Origin: Melieria omissa | Taxonomy: Eukaryota > Arthropoda > Insecta > Diptera > Ulidiidae | Length of the DNA: 64,000 bases | Reading direction: 5' to 3' | NCBI GenBank assembly: GCA_963971225.1 | Contig: OZ020268.1 | Coordinates: forward strand, 15,970,694 to 16,034,693 | In this document: positions 63,430-64,000 of the stretch, in pieces | How positions within the stretch are numbered: position 1 is the first letter of the stretch | How the letters are laid out: every line of letters starts with the position of its first letter | Program-made: the position numbers and the translations under genes | The notes under the pieces: generated by a model | What the model was told of the DNA's origin: nothing | The model's input: the letters and a program-made list of their open reading frames with translations, nothing else | The model's database searches: none

Positions 63430-63865
63430 ACTACAAAAGTGACACAACTCAAAATGTTTAATTTTTTAGGAAATGCAAAAAACTTTTGTTGAGCAAAATA
63501 AACATTTTTTCTAAATAACGTATAGACCGTTCAGTAGAAAATTCTTACAGATTATACTTTAGGATAAGTTACAAGATTTTTGTTTTTTATTTTACACTAG
63601 AAAATCCAAAATTTTGAGTTACACTGTTTTGATGATATTTTAATTCAATAATTACGGAATTATTTTAAGTTATGTCACTTTTGCTGAGTTTTATAATAAT
63701 AAATGACATTTAAAAAGTCGAAAGAAAAATTAAAAAAATTCAAAATTAATTTTTTTTATTTAAAAATATATATGTACATACTAAAATTGTCAGAACTTTG
63801 CTTAAAATTAACTTTAACAAAAATTTATTTCGTCAAAAGTGTCACAATTTGAGTTAGGACTCTTT
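63430..63865. repeat. Dispersed copies of a GTGACA-CAACTCAAAA-like motif
   Basis: Related 18-20 base strings occur four times in both orientations: AAAAGTGACACAACTCAAAA (63435), ATTTTGAGTTACACTG (about 63610), TTTTAAGTTATGTCACTTTT (about 63663) and AAAAGTGTCACAATTTGAGT (about 63836). Opposed copies could form hairpins. The rest of the stretch is AT-rich. Probably a degraded inverted-repeat element. Confidence 0.45.
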
Positions 63866-64000
63866 TGCATTGAGCTGCAGCGATCAAATAGCATCAAACA
63901 TCTGACATGAAGAGAGACCTAACTGTATATTTGCAACAGTTAACAACAACAAAATATACTGAGCTTTTGCTAATTGGTAGATTGATGCATTGTGCACAGT

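Overview
This 64 kb window is nuclear DNA of a higher dipteran, most likely a tephritid-type fruit fly. The evidence is: short introns with GT-AG junctions and fly-like flanks, AT-rich intergenic DNA, coding sequences that closely resemble Drosophila proteins (persephone/Hayan proteases, comatose/NSF, Cyclin K, calcineurin A, Alms1, a PGANT), and many small non-autonomous transposons. Several of the recognisable genes have Drosophila melanogaster relatives on the X chromosome (psh and Hayan, comt, CanA-14F/Pp2B-14D, Alms1a/b). I therefore infer that the segment belongs to Muller element A. I worked out all exon joins by hand from splice consensus, reading phase and paralogue alignment.

Layout. 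Positions 1-6.5 kb hold no gene I recognise: a long AGT microsatellite, a TTAA-flanked 952 bp element and a 91 bp MITE. From 6.5 to 15.4 kb, on the minus strand, lie two tandem CLIP-domain serine proteases of the persephone/Hayan family. Each has a signal-peptide exon, a CLIP exon, a mini-exon and three protease exons. The second also carries a 1.36 kb exon with internal repeats and its own stop codon. From 15.4 to 20 kb is a transposon graveyard: non-LTR fragments, a nested TTAA element, a tRNA-derived SINE with target-site duplications and a TA-flanked inverted-repeat element. A small MBF2-family gene follows at 20.2 kb (plus strand), then the third CLIP protease at 22.4-24.9 kb (plus strand). 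Two further MBF2-family secreted-protein genes lie at 26.1-26.9 kb and 30.9-32.9 kb (minus strand). A duplicated 0.5 kb TTAA MITE lies between them, and another, with perfect ends, sits inside the second gene's intron.

From 35.3 to 39.4 kb (minus) is a polypeptide GalNAc-transferase. From 41.0 to 45.6 kb (plus) is an Alms1-like centriolar protein. From 47.2 to 50.3 kb (minus) is NSF, complete in ten coding exons, and from 51.4 to 53.0 kb (minus) Cyclin K. A long AT-rich stretch follows, then a single-exon calcineurin A catalytic subunit at 60.1-61.7 kb (minus). A broken C-type lectin gene lies at 62.9-63.2 kb (minus).

Functionally, the left half is secreted and probably immune-related: CLIP proteases that in Drosophila act upstream of Toll and melanization, interleaved with secreted MBF2 proteins. 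The right half is housekeeping: O-glycosylation, centriole, membrane fusion, transcriptional cyclin and Ca2+ signalling. The most unusual point is the terminal exon of the second protease gene, which would make a secreted CLIP protein with a repetitive tail and no protease domain. Next in interest are the number and preservation of TTAA- and TA-flanked inverted-repeat elements.
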